DNA of 60,537 nucleotides from Microbacterium sp. (GCF_026393345.1 NZ_JAPLAI010000065.1:1-60537); one strand, 5' to 3'. Counted from the stretch's first letter, positions 1 to 12,572 are shown. Notes: generated by a model from the sequence alone, not told the origin. Numbers and translations: made by a program.

Positions 1-67
1 AAACAGTCGTGAAATCTCGGCCTGCTTGACTCGCGGTGTTCGTGTCGTCAACATTCGGGAGGATCTC

Positions 68-894
68 GTGGACATCACCACCGTCACGAGTTACCGCACC
101 GCGCGCACCCGTGACGACCTGCTGCTGGCGCCGGGTGAAGCCGTGATCGCGGGCGGCACGTGGCTCATGAGCGAACCGCAGCCCGGCACCACCGGCTTCG
201 TCGATCTCACGACCCTGGGCTGGGCCGACATCGAGGTGTCGCCCGCGGGCCTGCGGATCGGTGCGACCTGCACGATCGCCCGGCTCCTCGCGTGGGCCGA
301 GGGACGCGGGGATGCGACACCTCCGGCCGAGTGGACCGCGCTGTCGATCGTGCCGGATGCGGCGAACGCGCTGCTCGCCTCCTTCAAGATCTGGAACACC
401 GCCACCGTCGGCGGCAACATCTGCCGGTCCTTTGCCGCCGGGGCGATGGTGTCACTCGCCGCTGCCCTCGACGGCGTGGCCGAGATCTGGATGCCCGACG
501 GCGACTCCCGGTGGCAGAGCGTCGCGGAGTTCGTGACCGGCAACGGCACGAACACGCTCGCCCCCGGGGAGGTGCTCCGCGCCGTGCACCTTCCGGCGGC
601 AGCCCTGCGCTCGCGCGCGCGCCTGCGCAAGATCGCGCTCGCGGAGCTCGGGCGCTCCGGTGCGGTCGTCACCGGGCGGGTCGACGAGGACGGTGCCGCG
701 GTCTTCGTCCTCACCGCGGCGACGCTCACCCCGACCGTGATGCGGTTCACCGAGCTGCCGACCAACACCGAGGTGGCGGATGCGGTCACCACCGCATCCG
801 GGTACTACACCGACCCCCTGGGTTCCGCCGACTGGCGGCGCGGCGTGAGCGCGGTGCTCGCGGAGCAGATCCGTGCAGAGCTGGAGGCCGCCGC

Positions 895-898
<4 letters not shown>
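68..898 (+). CDS. Xanthine dehydrogenase family, FAD-binding subunit
   Basis: FAD-binding subunit of a molybdenum hydroxylase, which passes electrons from the Mo and 2Fe-2S centres to an acceptor during purine oxidation. The protein (276 aa from this start) carries the FAD_binding_5 signatures: an AGGTWLM-type loop near the N-terminus, the NTATVGGNICRS segment, and a C-terminal CO-dehydrogenase-flavoprotein-like domain. I chose the GTG at 68 because GGGAGGA lies just upstream; an in-frame start at 26 would add 14 residues. The stop overlaps the next gene's GTG (GTGA), so the two are translationally coupled. The family assignment is firm. Xanthine as substrate is inferred from the purine neighbourhood. 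Confidence 0.88.
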
Positions 899-3631
<2,733 letters not shown>

Positions 3632-3663
3632 GCGGGGTGCACGCGGGCGCGGGCGCGGGGATG

Positions 3664-3880
3664 CGGCTCACCTGTCGCTCACTGCGATCAGCACTCGCAT
3701 TTTGCGACAGGGGAACGGGACCGCACTCGCCTCACCCGTCGCTAACTGCGGGTCAACCGGCCGCACACCCGACATCCGCGACGGGCGAACAGGGCAGCAC
3801 TCGGCTCAGCTGTCGCTCACTGCGATCTGCACCCGCACTTTGCGACAGGGGAACGGGACCGCACTCGCCTCACCCGTCGC
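3664..3880. repeat. Intergenic direct repeat with internal hairpins
   Basis: The gap between the convergent xanthine dehydrogenase and deaminase genes (3632-3941) has no convincing gene. It holds two near-identical copies of a roughly 79-bp unit, at 3664-3742 and 3802-3880 (period 138 bp). Each unit can fold through CCTGTCGC or CTGTCGC pairing with GCGACAG about 25 bases later. Position and structure suit a REP-like or bidirectional terminator element. Function is inferred. Confidence 0.7.
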
Positions 3881-3941
3881 AAAGCGCGACTCGCACCCAC
3901 ACGAGGCGACAGGGGGAACAGCAGTGCAGGCCCGACGAGGC

Positions 3942-4979
3942 TCAGGCGAGGAGAGCGTCGAGCGCGAGGAACTGCGCCCGGAAATCCGCACGCAGGCGCG
4001 CCTTCTGCGCCTCGTCGCAAAATGCGCCGTCGATACCGTTGAGAGCGATCTGCTTCGCGGTGGCCGCATCCACGCCCATCGCCGCGAGGCCTTCCCGGTA
4101 TTCGCGGCCGAGGTCGGTGCGGAAGAACATCGCGTCGTCGGTCGAGACCGCGACCCGCAGGCCCGCGTCGATCATGGACCGGATGCGGTGCCCCTCGTCC
4201 AGCGTCCACCTCGAGCAGATGGTGGTCGAGACCGGGGTCACGGTGAAGACGACGTCCCGCTCGCGCGCGAGGGCCACGACGGCCGGGTCGTCGACGATCC
4301 GATAGCCGTGGTCGAGCCGTTCGCAGCCCAGCACCTCAAGCGCCTCGCGCACCGCATCCGGGGTCGCGAACGGCGTCTCGGCGACGTGCGCCGTGCGCTT
4401 CAGGCCGTGGCGGGCAGCGAGCTCGTATGCCGCGGCGAACCGGGTGGGGTCCTCGGTGTCTTCGGGAGTGAGGTCGTCCTGCCCGATCGCGACGACCTCC
4501 GGCACGGCGTGCGCGATCACCTGCTCCACCATCGCGATCGCGGAGTCCGCGGACTCACGGCGGTTGATGGCGGCGACGATCCCGAACCCGACACCGAAGT
4601 CCGCCTCCGCCGCGCGGAGCCCCGCGACAATCGGGTCGATGACCTGCCGGTAGGTGAGGCCACGGGAGAAGAAGTACTGCGGGTTGACGGCGTATTCGCG
4701 GTAGCGCAGGTTGCCGTCGGCGACCGCGGACCGCACCCCTTCGTAGGCAACGCGTTCGAAGTCCTCCGGGTCGCGCAGCACATCATGCGCGTAGCGGAAT
4801 GCGACGAGGAAGTCGCGCAGATCGGTGAAATCGAAAAGCACGTCCGGGTCTTCGGTCGGCAGCGTCACCCCGTGTTTGCGCGCCAGCTCGACGAACAGCT
4901 GCGCGCTCATGGTCGAGGCGAAGTGACAGTGCAGCTCGGTCTTCGGCAGCAGCTGCAGGTAGTCGGGGTATGAGATCAC
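3942..4979 (-). CDS. Adenosine deaminase family protein
   Basis: Zinc-dependent aminohydrolase of the ADA family, expected to deaminate adenosine or a related purine to the 6-oxo compound in the cytoplasm. All family motifs are visible: HxH in ELHCHF near the N-terminus, the catalytic-Glu motif as HVAE (HAGE in classical ADA), the RLDHG motif, and the metal/substrate pair STDDAMF where ADA has SDDP. Length from the GTG at 4979 is 345 aa, normal for the family. The start overlaps the stop of the XRE-cupin gene by four bases. It is the last gene of the minus-strand run that begins with the ABC importer. Substrate is uncertain, since 6-aminodeoxyfutalosine and adenine deaminases share this fold. 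Confidence 0.85.
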   Translation of the reverse strand: MISYPDYLQLLPKTELHCHFASTMSAQLFVELARKHGVTLPTEDPDVLFDFTDLRDFLVAFRYAHDVLRDPEDFERVAYEGVRSAVADGNLRYREYAVNPQYFFSRGLTYRQVIDPIVAGLRAAEADFGVGFGIVAAINRRESADSAIAMVEQVIAHAVPEVVAIGQDDLTPEDTEDPTRFAAAYELAARHGLKRTAHVAETPFATPDAVREALEVLGCERLDHGYRIVDDPAVVALARERDVVFTVTPVSTTICSRWTLDEGHRIRSMIDAGLRVAVSTDDAMFFRTDLGREYREGLAAMGVDAATAKQIALNGIDGAFCDEAQKARLRADFRAQFLALDALLA

Positions 4980-5635
4980 GGGTTCTCCTGGGGTGCGGCG
5001 AGGGTCCGCAGGCGCGGACCCTCCTTGACGACCATCAGCCGGTACGGTTCGCCCGCGGCGGACCACCATCGGTGCACGACGCCGCCCCCGTAGTACAGCG
5101 AATCGCCGGTGGCGAGCTGGTACTGCTGGCCGTCGAGCTCGACGACCACCTCGCCGTCGGCGACGTAGAGGAACTCGTCCTCCTCGTGGCTGAACGCCTC
5201 GCCCGGCTCGACTGCGTCCGAGAGCACCTCCATGGGGTGGAACGGCCGCCCGCTGTGCGTCAGCATCCGAGCCGTGCCGATCGCGAAGCCGTCGGGCACC
5301 GCGCCGGACCCCGCCCGACGCACCTCGATGCCGCCGGCGCCGGAGAGGGGTTCTTCGGATGCGGCGATCAGCTCGATCGGACTGGTCTGCAGGGCCAGCG
5401 CGATCCGGCGGAGCGACCCGAGGCTCGGTTGCGCGAGACCGCGCTCGAGCTGGCTGAGGAAGGGATGCGACAGCTCGGTCGCGGTCGCCAGCTGGACCAG
5501 GGTGAGCCCACGGGACTTGCGGAGCTCTCGGATGCGGGCGCCTAAGCGCAGCACTGCGGCGGAGTCGTCCTCCACCGCAGAACCGGCGACGATGCTGTCG
5601 GTCACGTTCGGCTCACTCGGCCCGGACGACTCCAT
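4976..5635 (-). CDS. XRE-family regulator with C-terminal cupin
   Basis: Predicted transcription factor of the HTH_3 plus Cupin_2 type (219 aa). Residues about 30-85 form an XRE helix-turn-helix (LRKSRGLTLVQLATATELS then SQLERGLAQPSL). The C-terminal half has the cupin barrel signature (HEEDEFLYVADGEVVVELDG, then GDSLYYGGGVVHRWW), which normally senses a small ligand. It lies between two deaminase genes, overlapping the upstream one by 23 bases and the downstream one by four, so it probably reads the metabolic state of this operon and autoregulates. A GTG at 5605 would remove the upstream overlap; I kept the ATG at 5635. Ligand unknown. Confidence 0.85.
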   Translation of the reverse strand: MESSGPSEPNVTDSIVAGSAVEDDSAAVLRLGARIRELRKSRGLTLVQLATATELSHPFLSQLERGLAQPSLGSLRRIALALQTSPIELIAASEEPLSGAGGIEVRRAGSGAVPDGFAIGTARMLTHSGRPFHPMEVLSDAVEPGEAFSHEEDEFLYVADGEVVVELDGQQYQLATGDSLYYGGGVVHRWWSAAGEPYRLMVVKEGPRLRTLAAPQENP

Positions 5636-6653
5636 GCGCCGCAGCGTACTCCCGCACTCGTGCGATGTACGCGTCACGACGTGCCGGGGTGAGCCAGGAG
5701 GCATCGAACGAGTTGATCGCGAGCTGCACAAGCTCGGCGGACTGGAGCGCGGCGTGCTCGGCGAGCGCCACGTAGTTGTCGCCCACGTAGCCACCGAAGT
5801 ACGCGGGATCGTCGGAGTTGACGGTGACCTTCACGCCCTGGCGCATCAGCGACACGATCTCGTCGGACTTCATCTTCTCCGTCACGAACGAGTTCGACAC
5901 CGGGCAGCAGGTGAGCCCGAGGCCCCGCTCGGCCACGAGCGCGACGAGCTCCGGATCCTCGACGATGTTCGTGCCGTGGTCGATGCGGTCGACCTGGATG
6001 TCGGTGAGCACCTCGCGGATGTGGCCGATCGACCCCGGCTGGTCGATGTCGCAGTGCATCGTCAGGAGGAAGCCCTCGGCACGGGCGCGGGCGAAGACGT
6101 CCGCGAACTTCGACGGAGGATTGCCGCGCTCGTCGGAGTCGAGACCGACCCCGATGATCCAGTGCTTGTAGGGCAGCGCCTCCATGAGGGTCGACATCGC
6201 GTGCTCGGCGGAGAAGTCGCGCAGGAAGCAGAGGATGAGCTCGGCGGACACGCCCAGTTCCGCCTCCGCGCGGACGACCGCCCGGCGGTAACCGCCGATG
6301 ACGTGCTCGAACGGCACGCCGCGGCTGGTGTGCGCCTGCGGGTCGAAGAACATCTCGGTGTGGACGACGCCCTGCGACGCGGCCTTCTGCAGGTACGCCC
6401 AGGCGAGGTCGTGGAAGTCGTCGGCCGTCTGCAGCACCCGCATCGCCGGGTAGTACACCTGCAGGAAGCTGGTGAGGTCGGTGAAGTCGTAGGTCGCGCG
6501 GACGTCATCGACGGTCTTCTCGGCGAGCTCGATGCCGTTGCGGGCGGCGAGTTCGAACTTCAGTTCCGGCTCCAGCGTGCCCTCCAGGTGGAGGTGGAGC
6601 TCTGCCTTGGGCAGTCCATAGGCGAACGGGATCAGCCCGGTGTCAGGGGTCAT
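5613..6653 (-). CDS. Adenine/adenosine deaminase family protein
   Basis: Second ADA-fold deaminase in the operon (346 aa). HxH appears as ELHLHLEGTLEP, the middle metal motif as MHCDIDQ, then the DRIDHGTNIV motif and the NSDDPAYFGGYV motif. The HCDIDQ form and the YVGDNY segment differ from the first copy and resemble the adenine-deaminase-like (AAH/ADE) branch, so the two enzymes probably divide adenine and adenosine or their analogues between them. The ATG at 6653 is the only start giving the usual N-terminus (IPFAYGLPKAELHLHLEGT). It follows the ABC permease genes by 41 bases, which fits an import-then-deaminate operon. Confidence 0.83.
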   Translation of the reverse strand: MTPDTGLIPFAYGLPKAELHLHLEGTLEPELKFELAARNGIELAEKTVDDVRATYDFTDLTSFLQVYYPAMRVLQTADDFHDLAWAYLQKAASQGVVHTEMFFDPQAHTSRGVPFEHVIGGYRRAVVRAEAELGVSAELILCFLRDFSAEHAMSTLMEALPYKHWIIGVGLDSDERGNPPSKFADVFARARAEGFLLTMHCDIDQPGSIGHIREVLTDIQVDRIDHGTNIVEDPELVALVAERGLGLTCCPVSNSFVTEKMKSDEIVSLMRQGVKVTVNSDDPAYFGGYVGDNYVALAEHAALQSAELVQLAINSFDASWLTPARRDAYIARVREYAAAHGVVRAE

Positions 6654-6694
6654 GGTGCTCTTTCTGAAAGGAAGGATGCGGCGGGTGACGCGCG

Positions 6695-7585
6695 TCACAC
6701 GCCCTTCTGCGGGCGCATGCCCATGCGGGCGAGGACCACGTCCTCCACGATCTGGATGACGTTGTACAGCACCAGGGAGACGGCGGTGACGAGGATCACC
6801 GAGGTCCACAGGGCGCTGAACTGCGCCTGCGGCACGTAGCCGGCGATCGACCCGCCGATGCCGCCGCCGACGGCGAGCCATTCCGCCAGCAGCGCGCCGG
6901 TGATGGCACCGGGGACGGAGATGCGTACGGCGGCGAAGAACGCGGGGAGGGAGGAGGGCATCGCGATCTTGCGGAGCTTGCTCCAGGAGCCGCCGCCGTA
7001 CACCTCGACCAGGTCGTTCATCTGCGGGGAGGCGGACTTCAGGCCGAAGGAGATGTTCACCAGCGCGGGGAAGAGCACCACGATGCCACCGATGACGGCG
7101 ACGGTGATGAGGTCACGCCCGAAGATCATGATGATGACCGGCGCCATCGCGACCAGCGGCACCGAGCGCAGCAGCATGGCGACGGGCATGAGTGCGTGCT
7201 CGACGCCCTTGCTCAGCTGGAACACGGATGCGCCCAGGAGCGCGATCACGAGGCCGGAGATGAACCCGATGGCGGAGTGCCCGAGGGTCACGGCCAGGTG
7301 GCCGAACATGACCTCGCGATTTGCCGCCGAGTTCGGCATCGTGAACAGGTAGTTCCAGACGTCGACTGGGCCCTTGGCGATCATCGGCGAGATGTTCAGC
7401 AGCGCGAGCGCCCCGACCCACAGCACCAGCACCAGCACGATCGTGCCGAGGAAGGTGAGCACACCCCACACCAGCGCCTTGAGGGCTCCGGATGTGGCCT
7501 GCTTGCGGATCTGCGCGTTGAGCTCGGCGTTCTGGGTCGATCCCAGACCCGCGACCGGCGCGTGCGCGGTGTTCAGCGTTGTCAC
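6695..7585 (-). CDS. ABC transporter permease (TauC/SsuC/ThiX type)
   Basis: Inner-membrane permease with six predicted membrane segments and the binding-protein-dependent transport fold. The EAA-loop region reads DLVEVYGGGSWSKLRKIAMPSSLPAFFAAVRIS, matching the nitrate/sulfonate/taurine/pyrimidine-precursor branch. The product is 296 aa from a GTG at 7585, which overlaps the stop of the other permease (GTGA). It forms a heterodimeric channel with that permease, energised by the downstream-encoded ATPase. A purine or ureide cargo is inferred only from the neighbours. Confidence 0.86.
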   Translation of the reverse strand: MTTLNTAHAPVAGLGSTQNAELNAQIRKQATSGALKALVWGVLTFLGTIVLVLVLWVGALALLNISPMIAKGPVDVWNYLFTMPNSAANREVMFGHLAVTLGHSAIGFISGLVIALLGASVFQLSKGVEHALMPVAMLLRSVPLVAMAPVIIMIFGRDLITVAVIGGIVVLFPALVNISFGLKSASPQMNDLVEVYGGGSWSKLRKIAMPSSLPAFFAAVRISVPGAITGALLAEWLAVGGGIGGSIAGYVPQAQFSALWTSVILVTAVSLVLYNVIQIVEDVVLARMGMRPQKGV

Positions 7586-8412
7586 GATGCGGCTCCCTTC
7601 GACCACGGTGCGATGGCGCGGGCGATGAGGCCCACGAGGGCGTAGCCGGCGAGCGCGACGGCGCCGCTGGCGAGGGCGATGGCCCAGACGAGCGGGCCGT
7701 TGGAGCTCTGCTGGGCGAGGATCATCGCAAGGCCCACCCCTGACTCGACCTTGCCGAAGAACTCCCCGAGCACGGCGCCGAGGAAAGCGGCGGGCACGGC
7801 GATCTGCAGCGCGTTGAGGATGGCGGGGAGGGCCGCGATCAGGCGCACCTTCGTCAGCTGGGTGAACTTGCTGCCGCCGTAGACGGTCACGAGATCGAGG
7901 CTCGCCGCATCCGCCGACTTCAGGCCGAGCAGGGCACCCACGACGGTGGTGAAGAAGACGGAGAGGCCGGCGAGGAACACCGCGGTGCCGCTCGGCTGGC
8001 CCACCGGGGGTGCGCCGAACAGGACCACGGCCAGCATCCCGATCGCGACGATGGGGACGCAGTAGGTGAGGATCGCGAGCTGCATCGCGACGCCCTCGAG
8101 GCGCGGCACGATGAGCACAAGGAAGGCGAGCAGGAGCGCCAGCCCGTTGCCCCACAGGTAGCCGATGCCGGCTTCGCTCAGGGTGACGGAGAAGTTCCGC
8201 CAGTAGAACTCCCACCCGCTGTCGATGTAGCTGAGGATGACCTGCGGCGGGCTCGGGATGACCTGCCGGCCGGACGGGTTCACGAAGACGGCGGAGATGA
8301 TCCACCACAGCGCGATGAGTCCGACAGCGCCGATGGTGCCGGTGGCCCAGGCCGGAAGACGGACGTCCTCCCAGTGGACCGCGCGGCCCTTCGCCGGTGC
8401 CTCAGTGGTCAT
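7582..8412 (-). CDS. ABC transporter permease (TauC/SsuC type), partner subunit
   Basis: Second membrane subunit of the same importer, 276 aa. It starts at an ATG 11 bases inside the end of the ATPase gene. An N-terminal helix ([18 protein letters not shown]) is followed by periplasmic PSPPQVI and the BPD_transp_1 domain, with the EAA loop [25 protein letters not shown]. Having two different permease genes side by side is typical of the NMT1/THI5-associated importers. Overlaps at both ends indicate one transcript. Confidence 0.86.
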   Translation of the reverse strand: MTTEAPAKGRAVHWEDVRLPAWATGTIGAVGLIALWWIISAVFVNPSGRQVIPSPPQVILSYIDSGWEFYWRNFSVTLSEAGIGYLWGNGLALLLAFLVLIVPRLEGVAMQLAILTYCVPIVAIGMLAVVLFGAPPVGQPSGTAVFLAGLSVFFTTVVGALLGLKSADAASLDLVTVYGGSKFTQLTKVRLIAALPAILNALQIAVPAAFLGAVLGEFFGKVESGVGLAMILAQQSSNGPLVWAIALASGAVALAGYALVGLIARAIAPWSKGAAS

Positions 8413-9226
8413 CGGCGGCGGCGCCCCCGGCGCCGAAGAGCAGTTCGGATGCCTGGTCCACGTAGGAGTGGAACTCGGACGTGCGCATCATCTCGGGCAT
8501 GCGCGGGCGGGGCAGGTCGATGGTCATGACCTCCTTGATCCGGCCGGGGCGCGGGCTCATGACCGCGACCTGGTCGGAGAGGAAGATGGCCTCGGAGATG
8601 CCGTGGGTCACGAGCAGCGTGGTGGCCGGCTTCTCGGTCCAGATGCGGAGCAGCTCGAGGTTGAGCTTCTGCCGCGTCATATCGTCGAGCGCGCCGAACG
8701 GCTCGTCGAACAGCAGCACCTCGGGGCGCATGATCAGGGACCGGGCGATCGAGACGCGCTGCCGCATCCCGCCGGACAACTGCGCGGGCTTGGCCTTCTC
8801 GAAGCCACGGAGCCCCACCAGGGCGATCATCTCGTCGACGTAGGCCTTGTCCACCGGCGTGCCCGCGATCTCGAACGGCAACCGGATGTTGCTCACGACA
8901 CTGCGCCAGGGCAGCAGCGCCGAGTCCTGGAACGCGATGCCCAGCTTGTTCTCCTTGCGGAGCTCCTTCGGGCTCTTGCCGTCCACCCGGGTGGTGCCGC
9001 TGGTCGGCTGGTCCAGACCCGCGAGGATCCGCAGGATCGTGGACTTCCCGCATCCGGACGGACCCAGCAGCGACAGGAACGTGCCCTGTTCGGTGTGGAG
9101 GTTCGCGTCCTGCAGGGCGACCACGCTCTTGCGACCGGTGGTGAAGACCTTGTTCAGGCCGGTGATCTGAAGGCCGGTGCCCAGGGTGGTCCCCTGGGCA
9201 CCGGTCTCGACGACGGTGTTCGTCAC
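8402..9226 (-). CDS. ABC transporter ATP-binding protein (TauB/SsuB type)
   Basis: Cytoplasmic ATPase of the importer, 274 aa. Walker A is GPSGCGKST, the Q-loop is [13 protein letters not shown], the signature is LSGGMRQR, Walker B is [12 protein letters not shown] and the switch His is in LVTHGISEA. The PWRSV and [13 protein letters not shown] context belongs to the nitrate/sulfonate/taurine group. The GTG start at 9226 has a GGAG-like site upstream. It is followed directly by the two permease genes. Confidence 0.9.
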   Translation of the reverse strand: MTNTVVETGAQGTTLGTGLQITGLNKVFTTGRKSVVALQDANLHTEQGTFLSLLGPSGCGKSTILRILAGLDQPTSGTTRVDGKSPKELRKENKLGIAFQDSALLPWRSVVSNIRLPFEIAGTPVDKAYVDEMIALVGLRGFEKAKPAQLSGGMRQRVSIARSLIMRPEVLLFDEPFGALDDMTRQKLNLELLRIWTEKPATTLLVTHGISEAIFLSDQVAVMSPRPGRIKEVMTIDLPRPRMPEMMRTSEFHSYVDQASELLFGAGGAAADDH

Positions 9227-9257
9227 GATGGTGCTCCGTGTCGGTGTTCTTCGAGAA

Positions 9258-10331
9258 TTACTTGGCGTAGGCGATCAGGTCGGGGTTCTCGGCGTAGACC
9301 TCTTCGAGGAGCGACGTGTCGAACAGCTGATCGGCGGTCACCACGATGCCGGCGTCGGCGAGGCTCTCGACGGTGGCATCCTTCAGCTCGTCGGAGATGG
9401 TGAAGATGCCGTTCTCGACCGTCTCGTCGGAGACGACGAGCTGCTCGAGCTGCGCCTTGGCGCCGGCTTCCGAGGTGACCGGGTTCAGGTCGAGGTCTGC
9501 ACCGAAGTCCTCGTAGGCGAGGCGGGCGCACTCCTCCGGGTCGTTGATCGCCGCGGACCAGCCCTGGATCTCCGCCTTCAGGAAGGCCTTGACCGTCTCG
9601 GGGTCGTTCGTGATCATGTCGTCGGTCGCGAGGAACGTCTCGGCCGGGAACGGCAGGCCGTTGTCGGCGAGCGGGAGGTTGGTGACCTCGTAGCCCTCGT
9701 TCTCGACGATGATCGACTCGTTGGTGAGGTACGCGGTGAAACCGTCGACCTCGCCGTTGATCAGGGGCGCCGGGTCGTACTGCACCGGGACGATGGTGAC
9801 GTCGTCGGTGGTCAGGCCGTTGGCGGCGAGGAAGGCCATCACCAGCGAGGTGTTGGAGTCCTGCACGCCGATCTTCTTGCCCTTGAGGTCCTCGACCGTG
9901 GCGATGTCGCCACCGTCCTTCAGGGACAGGATCGTGAACGGGTTCTTCTGGTACGTGGTGCCGATGATCTTCAGCGGCGCACCCTCGTTCGCGATGACGG
10001 TACCGGCGGCGACGGCGTCGCTCATGCCGAAGTCGGCGGTGCCGGAGATGAGCTCGGTCGTGCTCGTGGACGGGCCCGGGACCATGGTGACGGCGAGGCC
10101 TGCCTCGTCGTAGTAACCGTTGGTCTCGGCGAAGAACTCGCCGCAGAACTCCTCGTTCTTGATCCAGCTGAGCTGGAGCGTGAGGTCGGTCTTGCCGGCG
10201 CTGTCGCCGTCGCCGGAGGCGCTCGACGAGGCGTCGGAGCTGCCGGAGCAGGCGGACAGGGCGAGCGCCGACAGCGCGAGCGCTGCGACAGAGGTGGCGA
10301 CGCGGGTGCGTCGCGTGGTGAAGAAGGACAT
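9258..10331 (-). CDS. ABC transporter substrate-binding lipoprotein (NMT1/THI5-like)
   Basis: Extracellular binding protein of the importer, 357 aa. The signal peptide ends in a lipobox (ALSACSGSS, lipid-modified Cys at about residue 28), followed by a Ser/Gly/Asp linker and an NMT1/THI5-like domain ([45 protein letters not shown]). Family members bind thiamine-precursor pyrimidines, nucleobases or sulfonates. Sitting at the head of a deaminase operon, a purine or nucleobase cargo is the best guess. I chose the ATG at 10331, with GGAGA upstream, over one ten codons earlier because it gives a normal signal peptide. Confidence 0.87.
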   Translation of the reverse strand: MSFFTTRRTRVATSVAALALSALALSACSGSSDASSSASGDGDSAGKTDLTLQLSWIKNEEFCGEFFAETNGYYDEAGLAVTMVPGPSTSTTELISGTADFGMSDAVAAGTVIANEGAPLKIIGTTYQKNPFTILSLKDGGDIATVEDLKGKKIGVQDSNTSLVMAFLAANGLTTDDVTIVPVQYDPAPLINGEVDGFTAYLTNESIIVENEGYEVTNLPLADNGLPFPAETFLATDDMITNDPETVKAFLKAEIQGWSAAINDPEECARLAYEDFGADLDLNPVTSEAGAKAQLEQLVVSDETVENGIFTISDELKDATVESLADAGIVVTADQLFDTSLLEEVYAENPDLIAYAK

Positions 10332-10526
10332 GGGCTGTGTCTCCAGATGCCGGTGGTGCACTCGGGTAGATGAGTGTGCGAGCCTGTGGGGCTCGGCCTC
10401 GCAACGGGTCTGACGCTATGCGATGTAGATTTCACGAACACTGGCGCTCGTGTTTCGTCGCCGTTACGCTCGCGCCGTTCCGGGACATTTCTTCCCGCAT
10501 CCGTCGCCATTTGACCGCGAAATGGG

Positions 10527-10575
10527 TTCTGGGCCCCGAGTCCGTGGGTTTTACCCAGGGTCTCGGGGCCCAGAA
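10527..10575. terminator. Strong GC-rich stem-loop
   Basis: TTCTGGGCCCCGAG (10527-10540) pairs perfectly with CTCGGGGCCCAGAA (10562-10575). The 21-base loop itself contains TGGGT/ACCCA. It sits between the importer's binding-protein gene and the 3' end of the nitroreductase-like gene on the same strand. A terminator for the latter is the simplest reading; there is no long U-tract. The rest of 10332-10615 shows no gene. Confidence 0.6.
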
Positions 10576-10615
10576 GCCAGCTCGCGGACAGGGCCTGGCC
10601 GCGGGAGAAGAACGG

Positions 10616-11107
10616 TCAGGCGACGCGTTCGACCGGCTGCAGCAGGAAGAGCCGCACGGTGCGTCCGGAATCGCGCTCATAGGCGCGGTACCCGGGCCAC
10701 TGCCGCTCGATGCGTGCCCACGCGGCGTCGCGCTCCGCATCCGGGATGAGGGTGGCGTGCACCCGGTACTCGGTGCCACGCACCAGGATGCGGGCCTCGG
10801 GGTTCGCGAGAAGGTTGTACGTCCAGCCGGGGTGGTGCTGCCGGGCGAAGCTCGTCCCGGCGACGATCGCGCGGCCCTGCCCGTCCGGCGTGTACATGAG
10901 GTAGCTCTCGCGCTCCACGCCACTCTTCGCACCGCGGGTGATCAGCACGAGCGAGGGGACGAGCAGTCCGCTCACCTGGATGCGGCGGCCGGTCAGGGCG
11001 CTGAGCACGTTCTCGATTCGCGGCAGCACCCGCGGGCCCAGCCACCGGAAGGCCCGCGTACGGGTCAGGGGTGCGAGCGCGCGCCGAAGGAGATCGCGGA
11101 TGTCCAT
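10616..11107 (-). CDS. Deazaflavin (F420)-dependent nitroreductase-family protein
   Basis: 163-aa protein of the DDN/TIGR00026 family. Recognisable segments are LVPSLVLITRGAKSGVERESYLMYTPDG, AGTSFARQHHPGWTYNLLANPEARI and the C-terminal ERQWPGYRAYERDSGRTVRLFLLQPV. Members bind F420 or a related flavin and reduce quinones or nitro compounds at the membrane face. It is a single-gene unit between the importer and the ureide operon. There is no evidence that it takes part in purine breakdown. Confidence 0.85.
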   Translation of the reverse strand: MDIRDLLRRALAPLTRTRAFRWLGPRVLPRIENVLSALTGRRIQVSGLLVPSLVLITRGAKSGVERESYLMYTPDGQGRAIVAGTSFARQHHPGWTYNLLANPEARILVRGTEYRVHATLIPDAERDAAWARIERQWPGYRAYERDSGRTVRLFLLQPVERVA

Positions 11108-11170
11108 GCCGTCACCCTAGGCGCGCCGGACGGCCTCTGCCAGCGGGCACCGGTCTCGCAGAGCCATGGC

Positions 11171-12550
11171 TCAGCGCGGGTGCCCGAAGGCGGCGGCGCG
11201 GGCGGGGAGGTCGGCGTGCAGACGGGCGGAGGCCTCGGCGGCGAGCGGATTGGTCGACCGCCCCTCCTCGCTCACGAGCTCGCCGCCGACGTAGACCTGC
11301 TTCAGGTTCCGCAGGCTCATCGACAGCACATAGTTGCGGACCGGGTGCCAGAGCGGCCCGACGTCCGGCGTGCGCGGGTCGACGACGACGAAGTCCGCGA
11401 ACTTGCCCACCTCGAGGCTGCCGACCCGGTCGTCGACACCGAGGATCTCGGCACCGCCGAGGGTGTGCAGGCGCAGCACGGTCTCGGGGGTCATGGTGAG
11501 CGGGTCCTTGGTGCGGGCCCGCTGCATGAAGATGCCTGCGCGCATGTTGCCCCAGGGGTCGGCGATGTCGGTGCAGGCCTGGTCGTCGAGGCCCATGCCG
11601 ACGCGCATGCCGAGCTCGAGCATCTCGGGGACGAGCGCGACGCCGGAGGCGAGCCGGCCGTTGGAAGCGGGCTGCCACGACATCCCGGCGCCACCCGCCG
11701 CGGTGGCACGGATGATCTCGGGCGTGGTCTGGATGAAGTGGCCGAACATCATGTCGGGGCCGAGGGCGCCGGCATCCTGGTACATGGCGAACTTGGCCTG
11801 CTGCACCTCGACGGCCTCGGGCGACTCCAGGAAGTGCGCCTGGTTCGTGACGCCGAACCGGCGCATCGCCTCGACCTCCATCTCGGCGGCCTCGGGGCGC
11901 GGCGACCACTGCACCTGCCCCATGATCGAGACACCCAGGGCGAGGTCGGGGTTCAGCGACCGGGTGTGCGCGACCTCCGCGCCGAAGCGGTCGAAGATCT
12001 CCTCGTCGGTGCCGGTGGACACGTCCATGCCGATCGCGTCGACGAACCGGATGCCGGCGTCGAGGCAGCCGTCGGCCTGGCGCGTGTGGTAGCTGAGGTC
12101 GCGGAGCGGCGCGTCGCCGCCGAGGCGTTTGCCCTCGACCATCGACTCCCACGCCTGCAGCGGGTCGGTGAAGTTGTACGCCGTCGTCACGCCGTTCGCG
12201 AGGAAGTCGAGCGAACCGTGCAGCGTCGACCAGTACATGTCCTCCGGCGACAGGTGCGCCGTGAATCCGAGCATCGAGTCGCACCAGCCGTACAGCGTCT
12301 CGCTGACACCGAGTCCGCGCAGGCCACTCGTGAACAGGTGCGAGTGGCTCGAGACGAAGCCGGGCGCAACGAACGCGCCGTCGACGTCGAGCACCTCGTC
12401 GGCGGATGCGGATGCGGGGGCGTCGCCCTCGCCGATCGCGGCGATGCGGCCGTCCTCGACCCGCATCCACCCCCGCTCGAGGTAGCCGGGGTCGTCGGTG
12501 CCGGCGGGCACCGTGATGAGGCGGGCGTTGACGACGAGGAGAGTGGACAT
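11171..12550 (-). CDS. Amidohydrolase, guanine / 8-oxoguanine deaminase-like
   Basis: 459-aa metal-dependent amidohydrolase of the AtzA/TrzN/guanine-deaminase superfamily. Metal ligands are visible as SHSHLF (HxH), the mid-protein His in MMFGHF, and the Asp in VGMGLDDQACTD. The C-terminal composite-domain strand VGSLEVGKFADFVVVD is typical. It is the last gene of the allantoinase operon, 22 bases after the allantoate hydrolase, so a purine deaminase feeding xanthine into the pathway is reasonable. 5'-deoxyadenosine or hydroxyatrazine-type deaminases are alternatives that sequence alone cannot exclude. Confidence 0.75.
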   Translation of the reverse strand: MSTLLVVNARLITVPAGTDDPGYLERGWMRVEDGRIAAIGEGDAPASASADEVLDVDGAFVAPGFVSSHSHLFTSGLRGLGVSETLYGWCDSMLGFTAHLSPEDMYWSTLHGSLDFLANGVTTAYNFTDPLQAWESMVEGKRLGGDAPLRDLSYHTRQADGCLDAGIRFVDAIGMDVSTGTDEEIFDRFGAEVAHTRSLNPDLALGVSIMGQVQWSPRPEAAEMEVEAMRRFGVTNQAHFLESPEAVEVQQAKFAMYQDAGALGPDMMFGHFIQTTPEIIRATAAGGAGMSWQPASNGRLASGVALVPEMLELGMRVGMGLDDQACTDIADPWGNMRAGIFMQRARTKDPLTMTPETVLRLHTLGGAEILGVDDRVGSLEVGKFADFVVVDPRTPDVGPLWHPVRNYVLSMSLRNLKQVYVGGELVSEEGRSTNPLAAEASARLHADLPARAAAFGHPR

Positions 12551-12572
12551 GGTTCCTTCTTTCAGCCGCGGG

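Noticed and set aside
3664..3880. Repeats resembling a short CRISPR array
   Set aside because: There are only two copies of a long 79-bp unit, and they fold into hairpins. There are no uniform spacers and no cas genes.
10418..10470. Near-palindrome ACGAACAC...GTGTTTCGT upstream of the ABC importer
   Set aside because: The arms differ by an insertion and the match is short. It is not strong enough to list as an operator.
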